The translations under genes and the position numbers were made by a program. A DNA stretch of 64,000 nucleotides, from positions 183,184-247,183 of the forward strand of contig JAEMGR010000013.1 of the NCBI GenBank assembly GCA_016458225.1, read 5' to 3'. Each line of letters begins with the position of its first letter. Positions within the stretch are counted from its first letter, which is position 1. This document shows positions 27,455-34,790 of this stretch, piece after piece. This DNA comes from Myxococcaceae bacterium JPH2 (lineage in GTDB: Bacteria; Myxococcota; Myxococcia; Myxococcales; Myxococcaceae). Under the pieces are notes generated by a model that ran no database searches, was not told the DNA's origin, and saw only the letters and a program-made list of their open reading frames with translations.

Positions 27455-27784
27455 TCAGGCCGGCTTGCCGTGCGACAGCAGGCGGCGGCGCTCGGCCTGG
27501 TAGTGCGCGGAGCACAACCCCTTGGAGCGCTGATCCCGAGTGCAGCCCTCCACCGTGCAGCGGCGGCTCATCGCGTTCATGCCGCCCGAGACGACCTTGG
27601 GCGGACGGCCGCGGCGGCGGCTCGCGGTGACGGTATTGCTGCTCGGCGTGCTGCCCAAGCCAGGCATGCCGGTGTTGAGCGCGCGCAGCATGCCGCGGCC
27701 AATGGCATCCCCAATCGCCTCTGCCCACGACGTCAGGGCAGGAGTAAGGGGTGCGGTGATCATTTCCTTGTGCGGACGTGCCAT
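27455..27784 (-). CDS. Small AT-hook/zinc-finger-like DNA-binding protein
   Basis: 109 residues. The N-terminal half is helical and neutral. A central basic AT-hook type motif reads RRRGRPPK near residues 56-63. It is followed by a compact Cys/His motif (CTVEGCTRDQRSKGLCSAHY), a C-x4-C-x8-C-x2-H type that is seen in small nucleic-acid binding and HNH-related proteins. I do not recognise a named gene. The combination suggests a small DNA-binding regulator. A GGGAG ribosome site is 5 bases before the ATG, and a TTGACA box lies about 75 bp upstream, so it is probably well expressed. The long upstream region (388 bp) is unusual for this window. Confidence 0.65.
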   Translation of the reverse strand: MARPHKEMITAPLTPALTSWAEAIGDAIGRGMLRALNTGMPGLGSTPSSNTVTASRRRGRPPKVVSGGMNAMSRRCTVEGCTRDQRSKGLCSAHYQAERRRLLSHGKPA

Positions 27785-27832
27785 GAAAACTCCCGGTGAA
27801 ACTCGTTAAACAAGACAGAGCCAGCTCGCGTC

Positions 27833-27861
27833 TATTTGTCTGTTGAGGCGAACGCTGTCAA
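27833..27861 (-). promoter_or_regulatory. Vegetative-type promoter for the small zinc-finger gene
   Basis: On the minus strand a perfect TTGACA (27861-27856) is followed, after 17 bp, by CAAATA (27838-27833). The latter is a weak match to the -10 box. An inverted repeat TGTTGA / TCAACA (27841-27846 and 27858-27863) overlaps the -35 box and spacer and could be an operator. Confidence 0.4.
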
Positions 27862-28043
27862 CAACACAGCGGCGGGTCTGGTTTGACTCGTAAAAGAATT
27901 TCGGCAACTGGTAACAAGTCTGCACTTGGCGCTGCGGCGGCAAGAGAGTGCTTGCATGTGGCTGCATCCCCGGGGGGCGGGACGAAGGATTGGCCGTGGG
28001 AGGGCTTGGCGCCGGTGACAACCCTTACATCGCGCCAGGAAAC

Positions 28044-28070
28044 GCTGTTTCACAGACAAATTGAAACAGC
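28044..28070. repeat. Inverted repeat GCTGTTTC / GAAACAGC
   Basis: Perfect 8-bp arms with an 11-base AT-rich spacer (28044-28051 and 28063-28070). It lies about 100 bp past trxA and 260 bp before the zinc-finger gene. It could be an operator or part of an RNA structure; there is no T-tract. Confidence 0.45.
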
Positions 28071-28108
28071 ACTGTCACTGGGACGGCTCGGATTGCGCTG
28101 TGCGGGGG

Positions 28109-28165
28109 GCCTCCGCTGCCATGCGCGGCTTCCGAGCGGGGAGCCACGGGCGCGGCAGCGGAGGC
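28109..28165 (-). terminator. Long inverted repeat just after trxA
   Basis: Perfect 12-bp arms GCCTCCGCTGCC (28109-28120) and GGCAGCGGAGGC (28154-28165) enclose a loop that can itself pair (GGCT / AGCC). It begins 8 bp beyond the trxA stop in the minus direction. No U-tract follows, so it may act as a 3' stabiliser or factor-assisted terminator. Confidence 0.45.
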
Positions 28166-28172
28166 GAGGGCA

Positions 28173-28502
28173 CTACAGGGTCTTCTTGATGGCGTCTTCG
28201 ATGCGGGACTTGGGCACCGCACCGACAATCTGCTCGACGACCTGGCCACCCTTGAAGACGAGCAGGGTGGGGATGGAACGGATGCCGTAGTTCTGCGGCG
28301 TGTCCTGGTTCTCGTCGATGTTGACCTTGGCGAACTTCACCTGGCCCTTGTACTGGGTGGCCAGTGCGTCGACGGAGGGCGCGATGGCGCGGCAGGGCGC
28401 GCACCAGGTGGCCCAGAAGTCGACCAGCACGGGCTCCTTCGATTCCAGCACCTGCGTCTTGAAGTCTCCGTCCCCGATGTTGATCACGTCAGCGCCTGCC
28501 AT
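28173..28502 (-). CDS. trxA: Thioredoxin
   Basis: 109 residues, the classic thioredoxin length. The redox motif is WCAPC (Cys34 and Cys37) in DFWATWCAPCRAIAP; canonical thioredoxin has WCGPC, so Gly is replaced by Ala. The cis-Pro region is present (GIRSIPTLLVFKGGQ). There is no signal peptide, so it is a cytoplasmic disulfide reductant for enzymes such as ribonucleotide reductase and peroxiredoxins. The ATG has a strong AAGGAG ribosome site 5 bases upstream. It is divergent from the small unknown gene at 28677 and is followed by a large inverted repeat. Confidence 0.95.
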   Translation of the reverse strand: MAGADVINIGDGDFKTQVLESKEPVLVDFWATWCAPCRAIAPSVDALATQYKGQVKFAKVNIDENQDTPQNYGIRSIPTLLVFKGGQVVEQIVGAVPKSRIEDAIKKTL

Positions 28503-28676
28503 GGTGTCTCCTTGGGCCTTTCGAGGGCCGCGACGGCGCGTGCTCTAGTACGTGCGTACGGGACCCTGCAAGAAGCGGTGGAACTCCCACCGCCCGCCTC
28601 AGATGCGGTCAACGAACGGGCGTTGCAACCAATTCCCCGCGAGCCCTCGGCGGGACGCTGGTGTAGGCTCTCGCGC

Positions 28677-29045
28677 GTGACGAAGCTCTTCCTGTCCCAG
28701 ACCCAACTCGAAGAGTGGGCGCTGGACGACAAAGCAGACCTGCGCGAAGGCAAGCTGGTGGTGGCTGCCGAGGGTGGCGGCGCCTGGCCGGTCGTCCCCG
28801 CCGTGCACTTCGTGCAGCTTGTCTCCGGGGATGACATCCACCGGTTGGTGGCGCGGGTGAAGACCGAAGAGCAGCTCGCGAAGCTGGGGGCCGAGCAGAT
28901 GGCCGACTCGGTCCTGGTGGGAGAGACCGCATACGAGGTAGTTCCGGGGTATGTGGCGGAAGTCACGGCTCCGGCTGCTGACCCGAAGAAGCCAAGCTCG
29001 GAGACGGACCTGTTGGCCGCCTTCATCCTCAACAAGATGGGCTGA
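28677..29045 (+). CDS. Small conserved-looking hypothetical protein
   Basis: 122 residues from the GTG at 28677; the open frame runs further up but becomes Arg/Pro-rich there. I do not recognise the family. The protein starts TKLFLSQTQLEEWALDDKADLREGKLVV, followed by beta-type segments (WPVVPAVHFVQLVSGDD) and a helical part (LVARVKTEEQLAKLGAEQM). The closing LLAAFILNKMG follows a flexible PAADPKKPSSE linker. It has no signal, metal or catalytic motif. It lies 45 bp before the haem operon on the same strand and could be its first gene. Confidence 0.65.
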   Translation: MTKLFLSQTQLEEWALDDKADLREGKLVVAAEGGGAWPVVPAVHFVQLVSGDDIHRLVARVKTEEQLAKLGAEQMADSVLVGETAYEVVPGYVAEVTAPAADPKKPSSETDLLAAFILNKMG

Positions 29046-29090
29046 TCGCGGGCTGATTGCCCGCTCGGCCGTGGTTATGAGCCTGCCGCC

Positions 29091-29903
29091 ATGAGCCATT
29101 CGCTCGTCTCGCTCGCATGTCACGCCTATGGGCTCGCCGCCCTGGTCTACTTCGCCTACCTGGTCCGCCAGTCGGAGGTGCTCGCCACCACGGGTCGGGT
29201 GCTGGTGGGGGGCGGCCTGGTGCTGCACGGCGTGGCGCTCTTCGCACTTTTGGGAGCGCAAGGCGGGCTGCCCGTGGGGCCGGCGCAAGGCTTCTCCTCG
29301 CTCGCCTTCCTGCTGCTCGCCATCTTCTTCGCCTTGGACGTGCGCTATCGCAGGCCCGTGATTGGCGCGTTCCTCACGCCGCTCGCGGTGACGGTGCTGG
29401 TGCCGGGGCTGTTGATGGAGGGCGGGCCGTCTCCGCTGCCTCCCGCGGTGCGCCAGCCGCTCCTGCCGCTGCACGTGAGCCTCGCGCTGCTGGGGCTCGC
29501 GGCCTTCGCGGTGGCCGCGGGGGTGGGGGTGATGTACCTGCTGATGGAGCGCCAGGTGCGCGCCAAGCGCTTCGGGCTCCTGTTCTCGCGGTTGCCGTCG
29601 CTGGAGTTCCTGGACACCCTCAACCGCCGCCTGGTGGTGTGGGGGTTCATCGCGTTGTCGGTGACGCTGGCCACGGGGGCCTTCTTCGTGAGCACGGCCC
29701 CAGGCGTGGGCTGGACGTGGGATGCGAAGGAGGTGGCGACGGTGGTGGCCTGGGGGGTGTTCGCCGCGCTCGTCAACGCGCGCATCTTCGCGGGCTGGAG
29801 AGGTCGCCGCGTGGCGCTGCTGACCATGGCGGGCTTCGGGTTGGTGTTGGTGTCGTTCCTTTCTTCGTATGACCTGTCCTCCGCGACTCGGGGGATGCCT
29901 TAG
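29091..29903 (+). CDS. CcsA/HemX-like cytochrome c assembly membrane protein
   Basis: 270-residue polytopic protein with about eight membrane helices. Its haem-handling signature is GVGWTWDAKEVATVVAWGVF, the WWD-type motif of the CcsA/CcmC/HemX superfamily. Conserved His residues lie near helix ends (LVSLACHAYGL, LLPLHVSLALLG). Genes of this type often stand directly before hemA, where they are called hemX and may modulate haem synthesis or haem export for cytochrome c maturation. Here it ends 2 bp before hemA begins, so both are in one operon. Which of the two jobs it does cannot be read from sequence. Confidence 0.85.
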   Translation: MSHSLVSLACHAYGLAALVYFAYLVRQSEVLATTGRVLVGGGLVLHGVALFALLGAQGGLPVGPAQGFSSLAFLLLAIFFALDVRYRRPVIGAFLTPLAVTVLVPGLLMEGGPSPLPPAVRQPLLPLHVSLALLGLAAFAVAAGVGVMYLLMERQVRAKRFGLLFSRLPSLEFLDTLNRRLVVWGFIALSVTLATGAFFVSTAPGVGWTWDAKEVATVVAWGVFAALVNARIFAGWRGRRVALLTMAGFGLVLVSFLSSYDLSSATRGMP

Positions 29904-29905
29904 TC

Positions 29906-31222
29906 ATGGAACTGATTTGCATTGGCTTGTCCCACCGCTCGGCCCCCCTGGCCATCCGCGAGCGACTGGCCCTGCCGGAGCCCCAGCAGGTGGAGGTCCT
30001 TCAGCGGCTGGCGCAGGCGCCCGTGGAGGCGCTCTGGGTCTCCACCTGCAACCGGGTGGAGGTGTATCTGGCGGCGCCCACCGCGCGGCTTGGGCGTGAG
30101 CGCGTCCACGCGGAGCTGCGCGCGCTCGGTGGCGCCGAGGCGCTGGAGCACCTGTACGAGCACGAGGGCGAGGCGGCGCTGGTGCACCTGTTCCGCGTGG
30201 CGTCCAGCCTGGACTCCATGGTGCTGGGCGAGGCGCAGATCCTGGGCCAGCTCAAGGACTCGTTCGAGCGTGGCCAGGGCGCGGGCGCGGTGCGCGGCGA
30301 GATGACGCGGGTGTGCGCGGCGGCGTTCAGTTGCGCCAAGCGCGTGCGCACGGAGACGGCCATTGGCCGAGCGGCCACGTCCATGGCGTCCGCCGCGGTC
30401 CAACTGGCGAGCAAGGTGTTCGACGGCCTGCGCGACAAGACGGTGCTCGTGGTGGGCGCGGGCGAGATGGGCGAGCTGGCGGCGCGGCACCTGCGGCAGG
30501 CGGGCGCGGGGCGGCTGTGGATCACCAACCGGACGCTGGCGCGGGCCGAGGCGCTCGCGGGCGAGGTGGCGGGCGTGGCGCGGCCGTTCGAGGAGCTGCT
30601 CTCGCTGGTGGCCGCCGCGGACGTGGTGGTGACGAGCACCGCGTCGCAGGTGCCGTTGTTCACGCGCGACAACGTGAGCGCGCTCAGCAAGGGGCGCAAG
30701 GGGCGGCCCCTGTTCATGGTGGATCTGGCGGTGCCGCGAGACATTGACCCCGAGGTGGGTTCGCTGGACTGGGTGCACGCGTACGACGTGGACGACATCC
30801 AGAAGTTCGTGGCGGAGAACGCCGCGGCGCGCGCCGAGGAGGCGCACAAGGCCAGTGGGCTGGTGGCGCAGGAGGTGGCGCGCTTCGCGAAGGACCGCGC
30901 GCTGCGCGACGGCATGCCGGTGTTGGCGCGGCTGCGGCAGCGCGCGGAGGGCATCGCCCGTGCGGAGGTGGAGCGCACGCTGGCCGCGCTCGGCGATGAC
31001 CTCTCCGACAAGCAGAAGAAGAGCATCGAGGCCATGGGGCGGGCGATCGTGAACAAGCTGTTGCATGAGCCCACCGCGCGGCTGCGCGCCGTGGGGCCGG
31101 AAGGTGATGGGAACCGGTTGGCGGGCGCCGCCGCGGAGCTGTTTGGTCTGACGACGGAGGAGTCCGGGGCGGCCCAGGACACGCCGCAGGCGGTGCAGGC
31201 GGCCTCGGGAGGGCGGCGATGA
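29906..31222 (+). CDS. hemA: Glutamyl-tRNA reductase HemA
   Basis: 438 residues. First committed step of C5-pathway tetrapyrrole synthesis: reduces Glu-tRNA to glutamate-1-semialdehyde using NADPH. The N-terminal catalytic domain has the family start [15 protein letters not shown] and the nucleophile Cys48 in STCNRVE. The [15 protein letters not shown] block follows, then the Rossmann motif [12 protein letters not shown] and a C-terminal helical dimerisation domain. A non-conserved tail of about 25 residues ends the protein. It overlaps hemC by 4 bp (ATGA). Tetrapyrrole synthesis draws on charged tRNA-Glu, and four tRNA-Glu genes lie 24 kb away in this window. Confidence 0.97.
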   Translation: MELICIGLSHRSAPLAIRERLALPEPQQVEVLQRLAQAPVEALWVSTCNRVEVYLAAPTARLGRERVHAELRALGGAEALEHLYEHEGEAALVHLFRVASSLDSMVLGEAQILGQLKDSFERGQGAGAVRGEMTRVCAAAFSCAKRVRTETAIGRAATSMASAAVQLASKVFDGLRDKTVLVVGAGEMGELAARHLRQAGAGRLWITNRTLARAEALAGEVAGVARPFEELLSLVAAADVVVTSTASQVPLFTRDNVSALSKGRKGRPLFMVDLAVPRDIDPEVGSLDWVHAYDVDDIQKFVAENAAARAEEAHKASGLVAQEVARFAKDRALRDGMPVLARLRQRAEGIARAEVERTLAALGDDLSDKQKKSIEAMGRAIVNKLLHEPTARLRAVGPEGDGNRLAGAAAELFGLTTEESGAAQDTPQAVQAASGGRR

Positions 31223-32160
31223 AGTCCCTGCGAATCGCGACCCGACAGAGCCCGCTGGCGCTCTGGCAGGCGCGCCACGTGGCCTCGCTGCTCACGGCTC
31301 GGCACCCCGGGCTGGAGGTCTCTCTCGTGGAGATGACCACCGCGGGTGATCGCTTCCTGTCCGCGCCCCTGTCTGCGGTGGGCGGCAAGGGCCTGTTCGT
31401 GAAGGAGATCGAGCAGGCGCTGCTCGACGGCCGGGCGGACCTGGCGGTGCACAGCCTCAAGGACATGACGTCGGTGTTCCCCGACGGGCTCATCCTGGCC
31501 GCGGTGCCCGTGCGTGAGGATCCGCGAGACGCGTTCTGTGCGCCGGCTGGCGTCACGGTGGGCTCGCTGCCGACCGGCGCCCGCGTGGGCACCTCGTCCC
31601 TGCGGCGCAGCTGCATCCTGCGCGCGCGGCGGCCGGACGTGGAGATCGTCTCGGTGCGCGGCAACGTGCAGACGCGCCTGCAGCGCACGAAGGAGCTGGG
31701 GCTGTCGGGGGCGCTGCTGGCGTTCGCGGGCCTCAAGCGCCTGGGCCTGGAGCACGTCATCAGCGAGGTGCTGTCCGTGGAGGAGAGCCTGCCCGCGGTG
31801 GGGCAGGGCGTGCTGGCCATCCAATGTCGCGAGGACGCAGCCGAGGTGCGGGCGCTCCTGGCGCCGCTGGAGGACGCCACCACGCGCATCGCCGTGCGCG
31901 CGGAGCGAGCGTTGCTGGCGAAGCTGGAGGGGGGGTGCACCGTGCCGTTGGCGGGCCATGCCACGGTGTCCGGAGCGCGCGTGCACCTGCGCGGGCTGGT
32001 GGGGCGGCCGGATGGCACGCTCGTCATCCGGGGCGAGGTGAGCGGCGACGCGGCCGACGCCGAGACGCTGGGTGAGGCCCTGGCGGACGACCTGCTGGCG
32101 CGGGGCGCGGCGAGCATTCTGCGCGATTTCGCCCGCCGCCCGGCCCCGTCGACGCCCTAG
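31219..32160 (+). CDS. hemC: Porphobilinogen deaminase HemC
   Basis: 313 residues, standard length. Polymerises four porphobilinogens into hydroxymethylbilane. The N-terminus [14 protein letters not shown] and the active-site region [15 protein letters not shown] (with the catalytic Asp of KDM) are intact, as is [17 protein letters not shown]. The cofactor-binding cysteine is Cys240 in [13 protein letters not shown], which anchors the dipyrromethane primer. The gene overlaps hemA by 4 bp and is followed 11 bp later by hemD. Confidence 0.97.
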   Translation: MKSLRIATRQSPLALWQARHVASLLTARHPGLEVSLVEMTTAGDRFLSAPLSAVGGKGLFVKEIEQALLDGRADLAVHSLKDMTSVFPDGLILAAVPVREDPRDAFCAPAGVTVGSLPTGARVGTSSLRRSCILRARRPDVEIVSVRGNVQTRLQRTKELGLSGALLAFAGLKRLGLEHVISEVLSVEESLPAVGQGVLAIQCREDAAEVRALLAPLEDATTRIAVRAERALLAKLEGGCTVPLAGHATVSGARVHLRGLVGRPDGTLVIRGEVSGDAADAETLGEALADDLLARGAASILRDFARRPAPSTP

Positions 32161-32171
32161 AGTGCGCCCGC

Positions 32172-32933
32172 GTGGAACGGCGACTGGAAGGCATTCGAGT
32201 CTTGGTGACGCGCCCGCGTGAGCGGGCCGAGGAGCTGTGCTTCCTGCTGGAGGACGAGGGCGCGGAGGTGTCCAGCGTGCCGCTCCTCGAGCTGCAGCCC
32301 CCCGAGGACCCCCGGCCGCTCGCGTCGGCGGCCGAGCACATCCAGCGCTATGGCTGGGTGGTGTTCGCGAGCCCGTCGGCGGTGGACGCGCTCATGGAGG
32401 CCTTGCGCGAGGCGGGCACGGTGAGCCGGCTGTCCCGCGTGAAGCTCGCGGCGGTGGGTCCGCGCACGGCGCGCACGCTGGAGTCCTATGGGCTCACGGT
32501 GACGCTGGAGCCGATTGAAGGCACGGGCCTCGCGCTGTTCACCGCCATGCGGGACGGGCTGCTCCCCGAGGACGAGGTCCTCTTGCCCGCCGCGGAAGCG
32601 GGCCGCCGCGAGCTGGAGGACGCGCTGCGAGACCAGGGCGTGCGGGTCACCCGGGTGACGGCCTACCGCTCCTCGCCCGCGCTCTTGTCCGAGGACGCGC
32701 TCTCCGCGCTGGATGCGGCGCCGCCGCAGGTGGTGCTGTTCGCCTCGCCGCGCACCGCGGAGGCCTTCCTGGAGGCCGCGGGCCGCGAGCGCCTCGTGGG
32801 GGCCAAGGTGGTGGCGATTGGCCCCACCACGGCGGGGGCGCTGGAGCGCCTGGAGATTCCGGTCGCCGCGGTGGCGGAGCGGCCCACGCCCGAGTCGCTC
32901 GTGGATGCCGCGGTCGCGGCCATTCGCGGGTAG
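32172..32933 (+). CDS. hemD: Uroporphyrinogen-III synthase HemD
   Basis: 253 residues from a GTG at 32172. Cyclises hydroxymethylbilane with ring-D inversion to uroporphyrinogen III. HemD sequences are very divergent, but the two-domain layout is clear: VLVTRPRERAEEL at the N-terminus, YGWVVFASPSAVDALM, AVGPRTARTLESYG, the second-domain VLFASPRTAEAFLEAAG, and the closing AIGPTTAGALERLEI. It completes the operon CcsA/HemX-hemA-hemC-hemD. Nothing in the next 60 bp looks like a strong terminator. Confidence 0.92.
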   Translation: MERRLEGIRVLVTRPRERAEELCFLLEDEGAEVSSVPLLELQPPEDPRPLASAAEHIQRYGWVVFASPSAVDALMEALREAGTVSRLSRVKLAAVGPRTARTLESYGLTVTLEPIEGTGLALFTAMRDGLLPEDEVLLPAAEAGRRELEDALRDQGVRVTRVTAYRSSPALLSEDALSALDAAPPQVVLFASPRTAEAFLEAAGRERLVGAKVVAIGPTTAGALERLEIPVAAVAERPTPESLVDAAVAAIRG

Positions 32934-33002
32934 ACTGTCCGCTCGGTGACGCTTCGGGCACTCCCGTGTGCCCCTGCGCGATGCGATGCGGAGAGGTGCG
33001 AG

Positions 33003-34790
33003 ATGAGTCGTGGAATGCAGCGGGGGGCGCTGGTCCTGGGGCTGTGTCTGATGGCCGCCACGGCGATGGCGCAGGGCTCGGGTGACTACAAGTACCTGGA
33101 CTTCACGGTGCTGGGGAACAGCCAGGACCCCTTCGTCTACTACATCGATGGGCGCACCCCGAAGCCCGCGGGCATCGACCTCACCGAGGTGGAGAACGCG
33201 GTGAAGGCCGCGCTCCAGACGTGGGAAGACGTGGACTGCGCCTGGCCCGCATTCAAGTACGCCGGGCGAGCCACCGCGGCGAACGTCCCGAACGTGGAGG
33301 AGCGGCAGGACCGTTTCAGCATCGCGGCCATCTTCGTCACGGACAAGACGAACCCCAACTACGTGGGCGCGCTCGCGCAGGGACAGAGCGCCGCCACCGC
33401 CGTGCCGCTGACGTACGGCGGTTACGTCTATCAGTGCGACATCTTCCTCAACGCGGTGGACTACCGGTGGACCACGCTGCCGGCGACGCCCGCGGGCTTC
33501 ATGGACCTGCGCTCCCACGTGCTGCGCGAGATGGGGCACTGTCTGGGAATCGCGTCCATCTACTCGCTCGACTCGGATCCCATCATGGCCTTCCTGCCTC
33601 CCGGGCCGGGCGTGAGCAAGCGGACCCTCAGCACGTATGACCGCGGCGCCATCTGTCAGCTCTATCCGCAGGAGGGCGCGGTGGGCTCGCCGTGCACCAC
33701 CACGTGCACGAACGGCCTGACGTGCGTGTCCACCACGTCCACCACGACGGGCAACGCCATCAAGGTCTGCGCCAAGGCCTGCACCAACACCACGCCGGGC
33801 GAGTGCCCGGACCCCTACGTGTGCCGCGCCTCGACGCTGGTATCCGGCAGCTCCTACGCGTGTCTGCCGGCCCTGCCGGATGCCGTGACGAAGGTGGGCC
33901 AGCCCTGCACGGGCAAGACGGCGGGCGAGTGCGGCTCGGCGCGCAGCCGCTGCATCGAGGCCGGCACGTCGTATCCGTCCTTCCCCACCTCGTGGACGGG
34001 CGGCTACTGCACCGAGGGGTGCACGACGTCCAAGGACTGCCCGGCCAACTCACAGTGCATCGAGACGGGCGCGGCCACGGGCAAGGTGTGCGCGCAGCAG
34101 TGCCGTCCGGGAACGGGCGACTGCCGGGATGGCTATGCGTGCGCGCCGCTGGGCGAGGGCAGCGTGTGCGTGCCGGCGTGCTCGACCAACTCGGAGTGCG
34201 CCGCGACCTCGGTCTCGTCGGTGTGCCGCGTGTGCGACCGCGTCTGCGTGGCGGAGCAGGCCACGGGCCGCCAGATTGGTGACGCGTGCGGCCAGGATTC
34301 CGAGTGCGGCACCAATCAAATCTGCCTGCGTCTGAACGACACGACCCTGGGCGTCTGCGCGTCGCCGTGCTCGCTGGAGGCATGCTCCTGCCCGGCGGGC
34401 ACCACGTGCCACACGGCGGGCACGCGCGGCGAGCGCTTCTGCCTGCGCGACTGCGAGGGCAGCACCTGTGGTTCGCAGCTGCAGTGCAGTCCCTATGACA
34501 CGAGCCCGGCCTGCATCCCCACGTGCCGCACGACGAAGGACTGCCCCAATGGCACGCAGTGTGGTCTCGGAGGCCGCTGCTTCGATCCGCGCGCGAAGCC
34601 CGACGCGGGCACGTGCACGCTCTGCAACGACGCCGGCACTCCGCCGCCTGTCGTCACGGACGCGGGCACGGGTGGCACCACCAGCCCGAGCGGGTGCGGG
34701 TGCCAGAGCGCGCCCACCTCGGCGGCGTTCGCGATTGGCCTCGGCGTCATGTTGCTCATGAGCCGGAGGCGGACGGGGCGCAAGTCATGA
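33003..34790 (+). CDS. Cys-rich MYXO-CTERM surface protein with degenerate matrixin domain
   Basis: 595 residues from the ATG at 33003 (GGAGAGG upstream). A signal peptide (ending AMAQG) is followed by a matrixin-like domain (residues about 28-225), but the zinc motif HExxHxxGxxH reads REMGHCLGIAS at 175-185. Two of three zinc histidines are replaced (Arg175, Ser185), so protease activity is doubtful. Residues about 227-560 are Cys-rich modules typical of disulfide-bonded surface proteins. The C-terminus has SGCGCQSAP, a hydrophobic helix and RRRTGRK, the MYXO-CTERM pattern of proteins sorted to the myxobacterial cell surface. The stop overlaps the next gene, a GspE-type ATPase, by 4 bp. Confidence 0.8.
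   Translation: MSRGMQRGALVLGLCLMAATAMAQGSGDYKYLDFTVLGNSQDPFVYYIDGRTPKPAGIDLTEVENAVKAALQTWEDVDCAWPAFKYAGRATAANVPNVEERQDRFSIAAIFVTDKTNPNYVGALAQGQSAATAVPLTYGGYVYQCDIFLNAVDYRWTTLPATPAGFMDLRSHVLREMGHCLGIASIYSLDSDPIMAFLPPGPGVSKRTLSTYDRGAICQLYPQEGAVGSPCTTTCTNGLTCVSTTSTTTGNAIKVCAKACTNTTPGECPDPYVCRASTLVSGSSYACLPALPDAVTKVGQPCTGKTAGECGSARSRCIEAGTSYPSFPTSWTGGYCTEGCTTSKDCPANSQCIETGAATGKVCAQQCRPGTGDCRDGYACAPLGEGSVCVPACSTNSECAATSVSSVCRVCDRVCVAEQATGRQIGDACGQDSECGTNQICLRLNDTTLGVCASPCSLEACSCPAGTTCHTAGTRGERFCLRDCEGSTCGSQLQCSPYDTSPACIPTCRTTKDCPNGTQCGLGGRCFDPRAKPDAGTCTLCNDAGTPPPVVTDAGTGGTTSPSGCGCQSAPTSAAFAIGLGVMLLMSRRRTGRKS

Larger units (their letters stand above)
27785..28172. other. Long AT-richer intergenic region with inverted repeats
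   Basis: 388 bp without a credible gene, between trxA and the small zinc-finger gene (both minus strand). ORFs here have no ribosome site or codon bias. It contains a promoter-like pair, an 8-bp inverted repeat at 28044-28070 (GCTGTTTC / GAAACAGC) and a large G/C inverted repeat next to trxA. A small RNA cannot be excluded. Confidence 0.5.

Noticed and set aside
27900..27970. Sigma-54 type promoter in the long intergenic region
   Set aside because: The GG and GC elements have the wrong spacing on both strands.
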